A stretch of 64,000 nt of DNA from CAWACP01 sp963780655 (GCA_963780655.1 CAWACP010000003.1:1488001-1552000); one strand, 5' to 3'. Shown: positions 52,323 to 62,713, numbered from the stretch's first letter. The notes: generated by a model not told the origin, from the letters alone. Numbers and translations are program-made.

Positions 52323-54005
52323 CTATCGGCGACCGGAGTTGCTGGCCGGACTCTCCTCAATTGAGAGGACCTGATCCGCGGCCACATTCCGCACGATCTG
52401 GCGCCCGCCGTTCGGCCAGGCGATGTCGATTTCGCGAATGAGTTTCGACGAGCCGAGACCGAAGTGGACCCGCGAATCGCTCGCGCAAGCGAAGCCGACC
52501 GCGGTCGTAACCTCGTTGTACTGGACCCGGCCGTCTTCCCCGACCACCTTGACCTGGGCGCCCAGGCCCATGCGGTTGCTCCGGCGCCCAATGAGCCTCA
52601 GGAGAATCCAGTGGTTGTTGTTCCGCGAAACATTGTGGAAGTATCTGGCTTCCCCATTCAGCACGGTGACGACAGCATCGATCCGTCCGTCGTTGTCGAT
52701 GTCACCGAAGGCAGCTCCACGGTGCGCCGCCGCCATTTGAAAGTCGGGTCCCGCTTCAGCGCTGACATCCTGGAATTTCCCGTTGCCGAGATTGCGGAAG
52801 ACGGCGTTCGGCTCTTCGTAGCGCCGCAAAGAGAACAACGCCACATTGTCGAGAACGTTGCCGCGAGCCACAAAGAGGTCTTTCCATCCGTCATTATCGA
52901 AGTCGTAGATTCCGTTCGACCAGCCGGACATGTCTCGCGTTTTCAGCAGGAGAGCTTCGTCGGTGATCTCGCGGAATCCGCGGGCGCCCATGTTCCGATA
53001 AATCGGGAACGATTCGTTTTCCACCGCGGTATGCCAGATGTCCGGGCGGCCGTCGTTGTCCACGTCTCTGAAGTCGGCGCCCATGCCGGAGATGGCGTTG
53101 GCGCTCTGCGAGTAGGCAACGCCCATTTCAAGGGCGACTTCCTCGAACCTCTTCCCCCCGATGTTATGGAACAGGAAGTTGGGATGATTGTCGTTGGCGA
53201 CGAAAATATCCATGAAGCCGTCGCCATCGTAGTCGGCCATCACGGCTCCCATTCCCTTGCCGAAGTGTTCGGCGATGCCGGTCTGCCGGCTCACGTCGGT
53301 GAACGTGCCGTCTCCGTTGTTTCGATACAGCGTGTCCGGGAGAGGCGCGTAATGGCGGGGATGGCAGTAAGCGCGCGTCTGAGGATTGGGGCCGCAGAAA
53401 GGATCCTTGCCGGGTTCCCATTTGCAGTAATTCGAAACAAACAAATCGGGCAAACCGTCGTTGTTGTAGTCGATCCAGAGGCCTGAGACAGACCACATCT
53501 TCCTACCGTCGAGAACTCCTCCGCCGACGCCCGCTTTGGCCGTAACATCAGTGAACCTTCCGTTGCGGTCGTTGTGCAGAAGCTGATTCCTGGTGACGTT
53601 GGCGACGTACAGATCGGGGAACCCGTCGTTATCGTAGTCGCCCACGGCGCAGCCCATTCCGTATCCTTCTCCGGCCACTCCAGCCTGTGACGTGACGTCG
53701 GTGAACGTACCGTCGCGGTTGTTGTGGAAAAGGCGATTCCAATACCGGGGACCATCTTTTCTCAACGACGGTATTGCAGCGCCGTTCACGAAAAAAACAT
53801 CGAGATAGCCGTCGTTGTCGTAATCGAGCAGGCAGACGCCCGAAAGCATAGTCTCAGGCTGGTTCTTGTTCGGGGTGGGTGAGCTGTCGGAGACGAAGAC
53901 AAGGCCGGATCGCCGGGCAATTTCTTCAAAGGCGATCGGACCGGTGGCGGATGCGGCAGCAAGCAGCGCACAGGCTGCGCCCACGATAAGCGCTGGCGTC
54001 TTCAC
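52323..54005 (-). CDS. FG-GAP/VCBS repeat protein with ASPIC/UnbV C-terminus
   Basis: About 560 residues from a GTG at 54005 that leads into a signal peptide (KTPALIVGAACALLAAASA). At least seven FG-GAP blades with Ca-binding DxDxDG loops are visible (DYDNDGYLDVFF, DYDNDGFPDLYV, DYNNDGLPDLFV, DYDGDGFMDIFV, DVDNDGRPDIW, DFDNDGWKDLFV, DIDNDGRIDAVV), forming a propeller. The tail has the UnbV/ASPIC motifs (NRMGLGAQVKV, HFGLGSSKLIREIDIAWPNG). An ATG at 54074 would overlap the upstream GH39-like gene. Secreted, possibly binding carbohydrate. Confidence 0.88.
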   Translation of the reverse strand: MKTPALIVGAACALLAAASATGPIAFEEIARRSGLVFVSDSSPTPNKNQPETMLSGVCLLDYDNDGYLDVFFVNGAAIPSLRKDGPRYWNRLFHNNRDGTFTDVTSQAGVAGEGYGMGCAVGDYDNDGFPDLYVANVTRNQLLHNDRNGRFTDVTAKAGVGGGVLDGRKMWSVSGLWIDYNNDGLPDLFVSNYCKWEPGKDPFCGPNPQTRAYCHPRHYAPLPDTLYRNNGDGTFTDVSRQTGIAEHFGKGMGAVMADYDGDGFMDIFVANDNHPNFLFHNIGGKRFEEVALEMGVAYSQSANAISGMGADFRDVDNDGRPDIWHTAVENESFPIYRNMGARGFREITDEALLLKTRDMSGWSNGIYDFDNDGWKDLFVARGNVLDNVALFSLRRYEEPNAVFRNLGNGKFQDVSAEAGPDFQMAAAHRGAAFGDIDNDGRIDAVVTVLNGEARYFHNVSRNNNHWILLRLIGRRSNRMGLGAQVKVVGEDGRVQYNEVTTAVGFACASDSRVHFGLGSSKLIREIDIAWPNGGRQIVRNVAADQVLSIEESPASNSGRR

Positions 54006-54009
54006 GCGT

Positions 54010-55545
54010 TCAGTGTACGGCGCGTGAGGTATGGAGCGGAAGACTGTGGGTTCCGGCGTCGAACACCTCGACAAGGGACAGAGCCCGCGGCGCGAGAACC
54101 AGGTCGATGGGCGTCCCCGGAGTCCGGGCTCGCTCCTGAGCTGCGGGGAGCTGACCGGCCGCGCGCAGTTCGAGTTGCTGTTCCCGAGTCGGGAACGCCG
54201 GACGCCCCATGGACTCCCACAATGCGAGCGGCGAACCGTGGTGGTCGTCCACTATCGTGACGCGCACACGAGTCGCACTCACGCCCTTCAGATCGATCCG
54301 GTAACTTCGAGTTTCACCCGTTTCTTCCGGCGCTGTATAGTTCCAGACCGCGATGGCCAGTGAGCCGTCTTTCCGCCTGGTCACCAGCGCCGCATCGGAC
54401 TCGTTGGGAATACGCAGGTCGCCCAGCCGATGCAGCAACCGAAAGTCGTTAAAGGCAGCTTTGGGGATGTTGCCCGCCGCCATCAATCCGTAGCCGCCAT
54501 AAAAGGGCCGCTGAACCACGCCCTGTTCTTCGAACACGTCGGAGAAGGTCCAGTACGACATCATGTCCACCAGCCCGTCACACAGGCGGATGGTGTTTGC
54601 CAGCCACGGGCCGATGTACGGCGAGTCGGTCACCTCCACTTCGTTCTTGTACGAGGCATTGTATTCACTCCAGTAAAGCGGGACATCGGGACGGGCGGAG
54701 GCGCGGATCTCGTCGTGAACCTTCCGCACCGCCCGCGCGACCATGTCGCTGCGCGGGATGTTCTCATGCGTGCCGAAGACGTCTTCCGGCTTATCGTTGC
54801 CATACACGTGAGTGCTGACGAAGTCGAAGGGCACGTTATTGTGCACGCAGTGATCGATGAAACTGCCGACCCATGCGGCCTGCGCTGTCGCCGGGCCGCC
54901 AACGCGCAGACGCGGACTGACCCTTTTGACGGCTTCAGCCGACACTGCGTACAGAAGCCAGTAAGTCTCTTCGCGCGGCTCACCCGTCCAGAAATCGAGG
55001 TTGGGCTCGTTCCAGACTTCGAAGATCCACTGCGACACCTCGTCGAGGCCATAGCGGTCGACAACGTGGCGGACAAATGCCTCCACCAGCGCGCCCCACT
55101 TCGCGTAGTCCTTCGGAGGACTCGGCAGCGGCTTGTACCAGAAAGCCTGCGGCAGCTGAGAAGCGGCCAGCCGCGACGGCATGAAACTCAGCTCGACAAA
55201 CGGCCTGACGTGGTTCGCCAGGAGCCCATCGTAAATCTGGTCCACGTACGACCAGTTGTACACTGGTTTCCCGTTCGCATCCTCCTGGTACACGCCGTTC
55301 TCATCGTCGAAGATGGCATGAAAACGGACGAACTCAAATCCGAGGGCGTCCTGCACAGTGCGGAGATCGTTTCGATAGCTCTCGCGGAGACTCAGGTTCG
55401 CGCGGCCCGACCCGAAAGCCCGTTCCCAGAAATGCGGGAAAGGCCGGGCGGCGGCGGACGCGTCGATGATGATTTCACCCGGCGGAGCCGCCCAGACGGC
55501 CGCAGCGGTGAACGCCAGAATCGCGGCGCGGCAAGCATTCAGCAT
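54010..55545 (-). CDS. GH39-like beta-glycosidase, exported
   Basis: A 511-residue protein with a signal peptide (MLNACRAAILAFTAAAVWAA). The TIM barrel carries the clan A pair: acid/base E180 in FEVWNEPN and nucleophile E294 in YWSEYN. VRFHAIFDDE and STHVYGND are usual in GH39 beta-xylosidases and related enzymes. Its ATG overlaps the stop of the upstream glucanase gene by one base (TAATG). The longer ORF reaching 55974 lies within that gene and is rejected. Likely releases sugar from glycan fragments produced by the partner enzyme. Confidence 0.85.
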   Translation of the reverse strand: MLNACRAAILAFTAAAVWAAPPGEIIIDASAAARPFPHFWERAFGSGRANLSLRESYRNDLRTVQDALGFEFVRFHAIFDDENGVYQEDANGKPVYNWSYVDQIYDGLLANHVRPFVELSFMPSRLAASQLPQAFWYKPLPSPPKDYAKWGALVEAFVRHVVDRYGLDEVSQWIFEVWNEPNLDFWTGEPREETYWLLYAVSAEAVKRVSPRLRVGGPATAQAAWVGSFIDHCVHNNVPFDFVSTHVYGNDKPEDVFGTHENIPRSDMVARAVRKVHDEIRASARPDVPLYWSEYNASYKNEVEVTDSPYIGPWLANTIRLCDGLVDMMSYWTFSDVFEEQGVVQRPFYGGYGLMAAGNIPKAAFNDFRLLHRLGDLRIPNESDAALVTRRKDGSLAIAVWNYTAPEETGETRSYRIDLKGVSATRVRVTIVDDHHGSPLALWESMGRPAFPTREQQLELRAAGQLPAAQERARTPGTPIDLVLAPRALSLVEVFDAGTHSLPLHTSRAVH

Positions 55546-57767
55546 TATCGTTGTCCTCCGCTTCCCGCGCCGGCTGCAAATCCGGACGTTTTCAACATGG
55601 AATGAATTTCGGGATTGGACATGAACAGCTTCCAGACGAGGCCGGAACGATAGTTCTCGATCATGACCGCCATGGGCGCCTGGTTGAGTCCCATGTAGAT
55701 GCGGGAATACCAGTTCTCCTTCAGGTTGAAGGCATCGCGAAAACCGTAGATGCCCCATAGATGTTCGCCCTGCTCCCGGTAGAAATACTTCAGGGCCTCC
55801 ATGGAAGCTTCCGGCGTATACGGCATGGAGGATACCGCGCCGGTGGGCGCGATAGTGCCGTTGTCCCCGCGTTCGTTGGCTTCGTTCGCCGAGTAGCCCC
55901 ACGGACCGTCGGACGCGGTCAGGCCCCAGCATTGCCGCCCATATGCCGGAAAATCGTGAGGATTCCGGATGCAATACGCCAGATTAATTGCAGCGATGTT
56001 GCGATTATTCTCGAAATAGTTCGTGTAGCGATCGGTCAACGCTCGCGGATCCATACCCAGATACGAGTAATGCGTGAAGAAGAGCGGACCGCCCTGGCGG
56101 CCGCCAACGGCAAGCCCGATCCCGTAGTAAGTGTGCCCGTTGGCATAATGATCGCCATCGGCGGGAGTTCCGCCGTCCCGGTAGCGGATGGCCTCTGGAG
56201 ACTGGCTCGCCCAACCGGAGTAGTAGAGACTGTCCGGAACGGGATGTGTGGGAGACGCCATCGCCAGCAAATAGACAATCATCGTTTCATTCCACCCGAT
56301 CAGTTTGTGATGGATGTGCCAGGTGTAATCCGGCGACCAGTGCCAGTAAAGGAAATCGCCGCCAGGTTCTCGCCGGTACCAGTCCCACTCGACGGTCTCC
56401 CATAGATGCGTGATCCGTGCGCGGATCTCGCTCTCGGTCGCATTATCGGCCTGGAAATACTGGCGCGCTGCGAGCAGTCCCTGAATCAGAAACGCTGTCT
56501 CCACCAGATCGCCGCCGTTGTCGTACGCGCCGAACAGTGGTATGGTTTTGCCGGTCCGGCCATCGAGAAAATGGGGCCAGACTCCATGGAAGCGATCCGC
56601 CTTTGCCAGGAACCCGGTGATCTTCAGTAGTTGGGCCGCGGCGTCCCGGCGAGGCACGAACCCACGCTCGGCGCCCACGATCAGCGCCATAATTCCGAAT
56701 CCCGACGCTCCCGTGGCTACGGCGTTGTCATCGCCGGGAATGCACTCGAGCGCCGTCCCGGAGTTCGGGTGCGCGCCTTCCACGTAGTAGCGGAGGGATG
56801 CCTCTTCGACCATATCCAGAAGCTCGTCATCGGTCAGAGTCCGAGTGGCTGCCTCGGCCGGCGGAGACCAGGCCGACTCCCGGTAAGCGCGATCACTGGC
56901 GGTGACTTTGTACCAGGCCTTCCTGCCCGGCTCGCCGATAAAGTCCGCAAATCGGTGAAAGCCCGGCGTCTGAATGCCGACCGGCTGAAAGTTCGCGCCG
57001 TCGAAAGATCGGTAAATCACGTAGCGCCGGACGTCGCCCGGCACGGGCGTCCAGGTGAGGTCCACGTGACGCTCATAGCCGCGGGCAGAAAGTCGCTCCG
57101 GCGCGGTCAGCGCCGCCGCCGGGCGCGAGCTTTCGTGATCGATGGTTACTTCGTCGACGATCAGTGTGCGTTCCACAGAGTCCCCCGCACCCTGCATGAA
57201 CCGAATGGATGCGAGCTTGTTCGCGTCGAAGGGATCGAGGGAAATCGACGAAAACAAGCGCAGGGGAATACTCACCTGAATCCATTTCCGCCCGGGAATG
57301 TCGGGCGCCAGACCGGCAAGGGCCAGCGGCGCGGTGAACTGGCCGCCGGTGTCCGTCAACTGAATTCGAGGCAGACGCGAGCGAGGGATGGCCTCCGGGG
57401 AGAAGCACCAGAAATAGAGCGTATCTCCATCGAGCGCCTGAGCCCGGTTTCTCCGGCGCTCGACGTGAATGTCTGCCTCCCAGCTCCCGCCGGCAGCGGA
57501 TTGCCATTGCAGACGAAGCGCGTTGGGAGGCGTGCGGGAATTCGCGGTCTCGACGGGCAGCCTGCCATGGTCCAGCGTCAGCCGGCTCGGCTCCTGCGCG
57601 CTGCCCTCGCTGTAGTAATAGCGGCCCGGCGACAGGCTGTTATCGAAGATGACGTGGCTGTCGTAGGACGCCTGCCCGATTGCCCCAACCGGGCCGAGCA
57701 TCGCCAGGATAAGCGCGCGAACGCGACGAGAGCGCACGCTGCTGCATTCTTTGCTGTGTATGAGCAT
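55545..57767 (-). CDS. Glycoamylase/GH144-type exported glucanase with N-terminal beta domains
   Basis: A 740-residue protein. An export signal (VRALILAMLGPVGAIG), a carbohydrate-binding-like beta domain (residues ~35-210) and a fibronectin type III domain (~220-310, HVDLTWTPVPGDVRRYVIYRS) precede an (alpha/alpha)6 catalytic domain with DNAVATGASGFGIMALI, FGAYDNGGDLVETAFL, YWHWSPDYTWHIHHKLIGWNE and WGLTASDGPWGYSA. The last domain matches the family that includes endo-beta-1,2-glucanases (GH144). Probably attacks beta-glucan in the periplasm or outside. Confidence 0.82.
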   Translation of the reverse strand: MLIHSKECSSVRSRRVRALILAMLGPVGAIGQASYDSHVIFDNSLSPGRYYYSEGSAQEPSRLTLDHGRLPVETANSRTPPNALRLQWQSAAGGSWEADIHVERRRNRAQALDGDTLYFWCFSPEAIPRSRLPRIQLTDTGGQFTAPLALAGLAPDIPGRKWIQVSIPLRLFSSISLDPFDANKLASIRFMQGAGDSVERTLIVDEVTIDHESSRPAAALTAPERLSARGYERHVDLTWTPVPGDVRRYVIYRSFDGANFQPVGIQTPGFHRFADFIGEPGRKAWYKVTASDRAYRESAWSPPAEAATRTLTDDELLDMVEEASLRYYVEGAHPNSGTALECIPGDDNAVATGASGFGIMALIVGAERGFVPRRDAAAQLLKITGFLAKADRFHGVWPHFLDGRTGKTIPLFGAYDNGGDLVETAFLIQGLLAARQYFQADNATESEIRARITHLWETVEWDWYRREPGGDFLYWHWSPDYTWHIHHKLIGWNETMIVYLLAMASPTHPVPDSLYYSGWASQSPEAIRYRDGGTPADGDHYANGHTYYGIGLAVGGRQGGPLFFTHYSYLGMDPRALTDRYTNYFENNRNIAAINLAYCIRNPHDFPAYGRQCWGLTASDGPWGYSANEANERGDNGTIAPTGAVSSMPYTPEASMEALKYFYREQGEHLWGIYGFRDAFNLKENWYSRIYMGLNQAPMAVMIENYRSGLVWKLFMSNPEIHSMLKTSGFAAGAGSGGQR

Positions 57768-57772
57768 CCTGG

Positions 57773-59119
57773 CTATTCCCTGGGCTGTTCCACCGAATCT
57801 GCCGTTTTGCCGGGAGTGGCATTACCCTCTTCGGCCTGTTTTTGCAGACGCTGGAATGTGGCGCGGGCGCGGGCCGCAGCCTCCGTGCGATTGACGCTCC
57901 CATAAGCTTTTGCCAGTGCGAAATACACTTTGGCGTCGTCCGGTTGGCCGCGCTGGGCAATCTCCAGCTCCTGAATTGCCCGTTCGGTGGCGCCAGTGCC
58001 GAGGAGAAGAACACCCAGAAGGTAATGCGCTTCCGGTAAGTCCGGCGCCAGTTTTACGGCCTGCTCGGCGTACGGTAACCCGGCAGCCGGATCCGTTTGT
58101 TGCAGGATGCCGGCGATGCCAAGCCGCGCCAGAAGATGGTTGGGAGTGTTTGCGATTTCCCGCCGGAACGCTTCCACTGCCTTATCGTCCTCGTGATTCG
58201 CGAGCAGGAACCGCCCGTACGCAAATTGCACGTTGCCAGTCTTCGGGTAATCGGCGGCCAGGCTGGCATATTCCCGGGACGCAGCCTGGAACTCGCGTCT
58301 CGCGGCGAGGCGCTCAGCCTGGCCGGCGCGCCTCACCACTTCACGCATGGCCGGGTCGGCGGATGCCATCGCCTGCGGCCGCACGCCCAGCACTGACATT
58401 CCGAGCGCGAGAATCAGCTCCTCTTCATCGGCGCCATCGCGCGCGAGCCGGTCCAGCGCATCCTGTGCCTTTCCGAAATCGCCAGCTGCAAGCTGCAACG
58501 TACCCGTGGTGTAGAGCATGGTGCGAGCCAGCCCGGGGTTGTCGCCGACGCCCAGCTCCTTCCCCAGTTGCAGGTCTTTGAGCGCTTCGTCTGCATGTCC
58601 GAGTTTCGCCTCGCACAACCCGAGCATCGCAAACGCAACGCCCGCTTTCGCATCCAGTGCGACTGCCCTGCGCAGGGCCGATGCTGCCCCGGCGTAGTCG
58701 TCCTGATCGTAGAGCAAGGTACCCAGGCTCCACCACCCTTCCGTCCATGCCGGGCGAATCGCCAGAGCCTTCTTATACAGGAGAATCGCCTGGGGCAGCC
58801 GGTCGGAGTTCCTGGCTTCCTCGGCCTTCTGCGCGAGTGCAGGGAAGCCACCATCCGCCTGCGATCCGGTTTCCGCAATCAACGGGGGAACGAAGAACAC
58901 TGCGAAAGCGGCCGAGAGCAGGAACACAAGCGGCCTCCTGCGTCTGAAAAAAATGACCGCTCCCCCCGGTCGAGGCTCAGTTCCACGGTCGCGAACTGAG
59001 CAGCAATCGAAGGGAGCGGTTTCCTGCGCATGCCACGCGGACATTGCAAGGGAGGCCTGCACCAGGAGCCTGCCCTTGTGCCCGGCCAGCATGCGAGAAA
59101 GACGGGTCAGTCGGTTCAC
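57773..59119 (-). CDS. TPR-repeat protein
   Basis: Up to 448 residues. A membrane or signal helix (PLVFLLSAAFAVFFVPPLIA) lies at residues 63-82, followed by about eight tetratricopeptide units (AEEARNSDRLPQAILLYKKALAI, LGTLLYDQDDYAGAASALRRAVAL, YGRFLLANHEDDKAVEAFRRE, LGVLLLGTGATERAIQELEIAQ). The true start is unclear: no ATG/GTG/TTG stands directly before the signal helix, and M26 or M1 are the options. It lies between the receptor and glucanase genes and is probably a periplasmic partner. Confidence 0.75.
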   Translation of the reverse strand: MNRLTRLSRMLAGHKGRLLVQASLAMSAWHAQETAPFDCCSVRDRGTEPRPGGAVIFFRRRRPLVFLLSAAFAVFFVPPLIAETGSQADGGFPALAQKAEEARNSDRLPQAILLYKKALAIRPAWTEGWWSLGTLLYDQDDYAGAASALRRAVALDAKAGVAFAMLGLCEAKLGHADEALKDLQLGKELGVGDNPGLARTMLYTTGTLQLAAGDFGKAQDALDRLARDGADEEELILALGMSVLGVRPQAMASADPAMREVVRRAGQAERLAARREFQAASREYASLAADYPKTGNVQFAYGRFLLANHEDDKAVEAFRREIANTPNHLLARLGIAGILQQTDPAAGLPYAEQAVKLAPDLPEAHYLLGVLLLGTGATERAIQELEIAQRGQPDDAKVYFALAKAYGSVNRTEAAARARATFQRLQKQAEEGNATPGKTADSVEQPRE

Positions 59120-59169
59120 AACAGCGATTCGGAGGCGGACGCCGGAAGCATCCGCCTCGCGGAAGATGG

Positions 59170-62100
59170 TCAGAAACTGAACCGGGCCTGCAGTTCGATG
59201 ATCCGGCCGGCCAGCGCGGCTCCCGCCGTCCCGAACTGCGGGTTGCTGGTGGCGCCGTCATTGCTGATGTTCGTGTTCATGCGCTGCGGATCCAGATTCA
59301 GCTTGTTCACCAGATTATAGAAGTTGGCCTCCAGGTTGAGTCTCGCGTTCTCGCCCAGAATGCCCAGCTTCGGCAACGTGAATGCCTTCGCCAGGGTTAC
59401 GTCGTTTCCGAAATAACCCGGACCCCGGAACATGTTGCGATGGATGTTGGTGGCAGGAGCCGGAGGAATGCCGGTTGTTGGCCACGTCGGCACGGTGAAA
59501 TAAGCGAGCGCGCCGTTCGGGAAGTTGCCGTTTGCCTGCTGGAAGGTCGAGTTGCTGGAACTGTCGCCGGCGCCGCCGCTGTAAGACGCGGGAAGCAGGC
59601 ACCCGAAGCCACTGTTGGGATAGACCACATTGCCGCCGGTATTGCAATACTGCGGCGTCCAGGGGAACCCCGAGTGGAGGCTGAAGATTCCGCTGAGCGT
59701 CCATCCCCCGGCCACCCTCTCCAGCCAGTTATGGCGTCCACGGAAGATGGTGGGAGTGTAGATGGCCCATAACTTCAGACTATGGGTGGCGTCAAAGTCC
59801 GACGGCCCGTCGGAGTATGCAAGGTTCCAGGGATAATTTGGCTGGTAGTAATCCTGCGATCCCTGGTCGGTGTTCCTGCTGAAGCGGTACTGAAGATCGA
59901 CTTCGAAATTGCTCGATAGCCGACGCTGGATCTCCGTGAGCAGCGCGTTGTAGTGCGCGTTGGCATCGTTCGAGTACCAATCGAGGGAGTGTACCAGTGG
60001 ATTCGAAGCGGGATAGTACAGGTAATTGAGGAAGTTCTGGATGGTGTAATGCCGGCTCTGGCTGCCCTGATAACCGGCGCTGGCCACCCAGTCGTGCCCC
60101 AGATCGTACTGAGCATCGGCGGAGTAGCGATAGGTGACGGTCGACGGCATGTTCTCCGGGAAGCCGGTCAGGCTGACCGGGGCCCCGCTGGTGGGAAGGC
60201 CGGCGGAATTGAAGGTCTGGACAGCGGCGGGGTTCGAAGGCCAGCCGCTGAACGAGTGGATGGAAGACGCGGTGGAGTACAGAATGTTCGACTCGTAGAG
60301 ATCCAGCGAGGTCAGGAAAGGCGGGTTGAAGCGACCATTTGACGTAATGGCCAGCTGCTGGAGGTTATAGCCGATGCCGAAGCCGGTGCGGACGACCAGT
60401 TTGTTGTTCAGATCGCGGCCGAGGAACGCTTTGGGACTCCACGCCAGTCCGATTTGCGGGCCCCAGTTGTTCTTGCTGGTATGGAACAAATCGCCGCCCT
60501 TGCGGATAGAGAGATCGCTCAGCACGTTCGCGCCAGTGCCGAGCATCACGTTGCTGATGTTACCCTGGGTTTCCGTCAGCGGCGAGAAATACTCCCAGCG
60601 CAGGCCCAGGTTCACAGTGAGGTTCTGTTTAACCTTCCAGTCGTCCTGAACGAAGAAGCCGAGAATGTTGAAACGCAGGTTCTTCTGCGCGTCCGTCGGC
60701 ATTCCGGTCACCGGATTGAAATTGGCATTCTCATGGTACGGCGCATCGTTGGCAAGGTCCCACAGGTTACGGAAATTGTAAGTGGGCCGCGCGGACCAGG
60801 GAGCTTCGTCGAGAAACTGAGCGTGAGAGATGTCCCCGCCGAACTTCAGGTTATGGCTGCCGCTTACTTCGGTAAGCGTATCGCGATAGTTGTAAGTCAA
60901 CTGGTCGAATACGCTGGGACCCGGCGCGCCAAAGAACTGAACGCCAACGGTGCCCATGTTATCGATGTAGTCCGTCGGCAAGCCCCAGGGCTCCTGGGAA
61001 TTCGAGGTGATTTCATTCCAGCGCCAGCCGGTCGCGGCAACACGAGCCTCGTTCAGCAGGGTGGGAGAGAAGGTGTGCGTCCAGAGTCCCGTCAGCGATT
61101 GGGCAGTCGACGTATGGTTCCATTGGTTCGCGGCGCGGGCCGGACCGTTAAAGGAATGAGATTCCACCGGCGTCCAGTAGATGCTGAATGCAACCAGGTC
61201 GTTGCTGTTGACCTGATAGTCCATGCGGCCGTTGTACTGAACATTGGTGTTTATGTTTGGACTTACGGTCTGGATAAACTGCACGTCGGGTATCCCGTCA
61301 AAGCCGCCTCCAATGCCGTACGGCGTGCCTGGCTGGCCGTAAGTGGGGTCGGCCGTTCCAAGCGGCGTCGTCAGGGGCGAACCCAGGTCCAGACCGCCGG
61401 ACACGTCACGGCACTGCGTCGATGGCAGGCCGGCCTGCGCGCATGTGAACCCGATTGCGTGGCTGGATGAGGGTCCTTCGCCCGGGTACGACAGCAACTG
61501 CCTGGCGATACTGCCGGACGGGCCCGCGTTCTGCAGGAACGACGACGTCTCGTACCAGTTGTTTGCCACGCTCTCGGAGTTATTCCGCAGCGTCTCGTAA
61601 GCGAAGAACGCGAACAGTTTGTTCTTTACGATGGGCCCGCCCAGGCTGCCGCCGAACTGGTTGAACCGATTCTGGTCCTTCGTCACCGGGGTCGGCGTCC
61701 CCGGACCGTTCCATCTCTGGTAGGCATCGAGACCCGGCCGGTGCCATTTAAAGAATGCGCTGCCATGAAGCTCGTTGGTTCCGTTCTGCGAGACGACCAT
61801 GACCTGGGCGCCGCTGGTCCGGCCGTTCTCGGCGCTGTAGTTGTTAGCGACGACGCGGACTTCCTTGACCGACTCCTCGGTCGGCGTGATCACGGCCGCT
61901 CCACCCCACGATGTGCTGTTCACGCCCACGCCATCGATCTGGAAGTCGTTGGAGTTCTGACGCGTGCCGTTTGCGACAAACTGCACGCCATTCTCTACCT
62001 GGAAGATGCTGCTGGTTGCGCTGGAGCCGCCGATATTGGTCCCCGGCAGACTCGCTGTACCGCCGCCCGCGCTGAGAGCTCCATCACCGAAAACACCGGG

Positions 62101-62592
62101 AGCGAGCCGCAGTAACTGGTAGGGATCACGAGCGAAAGACGGCAGGTCCTGCACCTCTTTTGTGGTGAGGGTTCCCGCGACCATCGCGGTCTCGGTGTCG
62201 ATCAATGGCGTCATGTTCTCCGTAACCGTGACGGATTGGCTGGTCTGGCCGATTTGCAGTTGCACGGTTATGGACTGCATCTGCTCGGCGCGCACGTCGA
62301 TGTCGGAGAGAACCTCTCGTGAGAAGCCGGTCTTCTCCACGGCCAGCTCGTACTTCCCCGGAGCAAGACTCGTAATTGTGAACACGCCGTCGCCACTGGT
62401 TTTGACAGTCCGGGCGACGGAAGTTTCCTGACTGGTCAACGTGACTGTGGCGTCAGGTATCAAGCCGCCAGCGGCGTCGACGACAGTACCCTGAATGCCC
62501 GCTCGAAACTGCGCAACGGCCGGCGGGGCGAGGATGTGCAATACGAACACGACGGCGAGCGCCGCCGTGAGACTCTTCAAGAGCGTCTTCAT
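59170..62592 (-). CDS. Oar-type TonB-dependent receptor (SusC-like role)
   Basis: An 1140-residue outer-membrane protein. Signal peptide (LTAALAVVFVLHILAPPAVA), CarboxypepD_reg domain (GIQGTVVDAAGGLIPDATVTL, GVFTITSLAPGKYELAV), plug-like part (DTETAMVAGTLTTKEVQDLPSFARDPYQLL, VVSQNGTNELHGSAFF) and a long barrel ending LQARFSF. It is the first gene of the glycan locus and likely imports oligosaccharides made by the glucanase and glycosidase encoded downstream. A promoter with two palindromic LacI-type sites lies immediately upstream. Confidence 0.88.
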   Translation of the reverse strand: MKTLLKSLTAALAVVFVLHILAPPAVAQFRAGIQGTVVDAAGGLIPDATVTLTSQETSVARTVKTSGDGVFTITSLAPGKYELAVEKTGFSREVLSDIDVRAEQMQSITVQLQIGQTSQSVTVTENMTPLIDTETAMVAGTLTTKEVQDLPSFARDPYQLLRLAPGVFGDGALSAGGGTASLPGTNIGGSSATSSIFQVENGVQFVANGTRQNSNDFQIDGVGVNSTSWGGAAVITPTEESVKEVRVVANNYSAENGRTSGAQVMVVSQNGTNELHGSAFFKWHRPGLDAYQRWNGPGTPTPVTKDQNRFNQFGGSLGGPIVKNKLFAFFAYETLRNNSESVANNWYETSSFLQNAGPSGSIARQLLSYPGEGPSSSHAIGFTCAQAGLPSTQCRDVSGGLDLGSPLTTPLGTADPTYGQPGTPYGIGGGFDGIPDVQFIQTVSPNINTNVQYNGRMDYQVNSNDLVAFSIYWTPVESHSFNGPARAANQWNHTSTAQSLTGLWTHTFSPTLLNEARVAATGWRWNEITSNSQEPWGLPTDYIDNMGTVGVQFFGAPGPSVFDQLTYNYRDTLTEVSGSHNLKFGGDISHAQFLDEAPWSARPTYNFRNLWDLANDAPYHENANFNPVTGMPTDAQKNLRFNILGFFVQDDWKVKQNLTVNLGLRWEYFSPLTETQGNISNVMLGTGANVLSDLSIRKGGDLFHTSKNNWGPQIGLAWSPKAFLGRDLNNKLVVRTGFGIGYNLQQLAITSNGRFNPPFLTSLDLYESNILYSTASSIHSFSGWPSNPAAVQTFNSAGLPTSGAPVSLTGFPENMPSTVTYRYSADAQYDLGHDWVASAGYQGSQSRHYTIQNFLNYLYYPASNPLVHSLDWYSNDANAHYNALLTEIQRRLSSNFEVDLQYRFSRNTDQGSQDYYQPNYPWNLAYSDGPSDFDATHSLKLWAIYTPTIFRGRHNWLERVAGGWTLSGIFSLHSGFPWTPQYCNTGGNVVYPNSGFGCLLPASYSGGAGDSSSNSTFQQANGNFPNGALAYFTVPTWPTTGIPPAPATNIHRNMFRGPGYFGNDVTLAKAFTLPKLGILGENARLNLEANFYNLVNKLNLDPQRMNTNISNDGATSNPQFGTAGAALAGRIIELQARFSF

Positions 62593-62659
62593 GGACCAAC
62601 CCCCTGATTAGCGGCGATTCGGCACGTTTGCAGCCCGCGACGAGCCTGCGATGCCGTGC

Positions 62660-62671
62660 TAAATCGATTTA
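62660..62671. promoter_or_regulatory. LacI-type operator O1, TAAATCGATTTA
   Basis: A perfect 12-bp palindrome with the central CG typical of LacI/GalR operators. It lies 10 bp downstream of the -10 element of the divergent receptor promoter, where repressor binding would block initiation. Confidence 0.78.
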
Positions 62672-62680
62672 CCGAGGTTG

Positions 62681-62710
62681 ACTATAAGCTGTACCCCCGC
62701 CTGTTGTCAA
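62681..62710 (-). promoter_or_regulatory. Sigma-70-like promoter for the TonB receptor operon
   Basis: On the - strand TTGACA (62710-62705) and TATAGT (62686-62681) are 18 bp apart (17 bp if TTATAG is used). The promoter is bracketed by the two TAAATCGATTTA palindromes. Confidence 0.6.
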
Positions 62711-62713
62711 GAG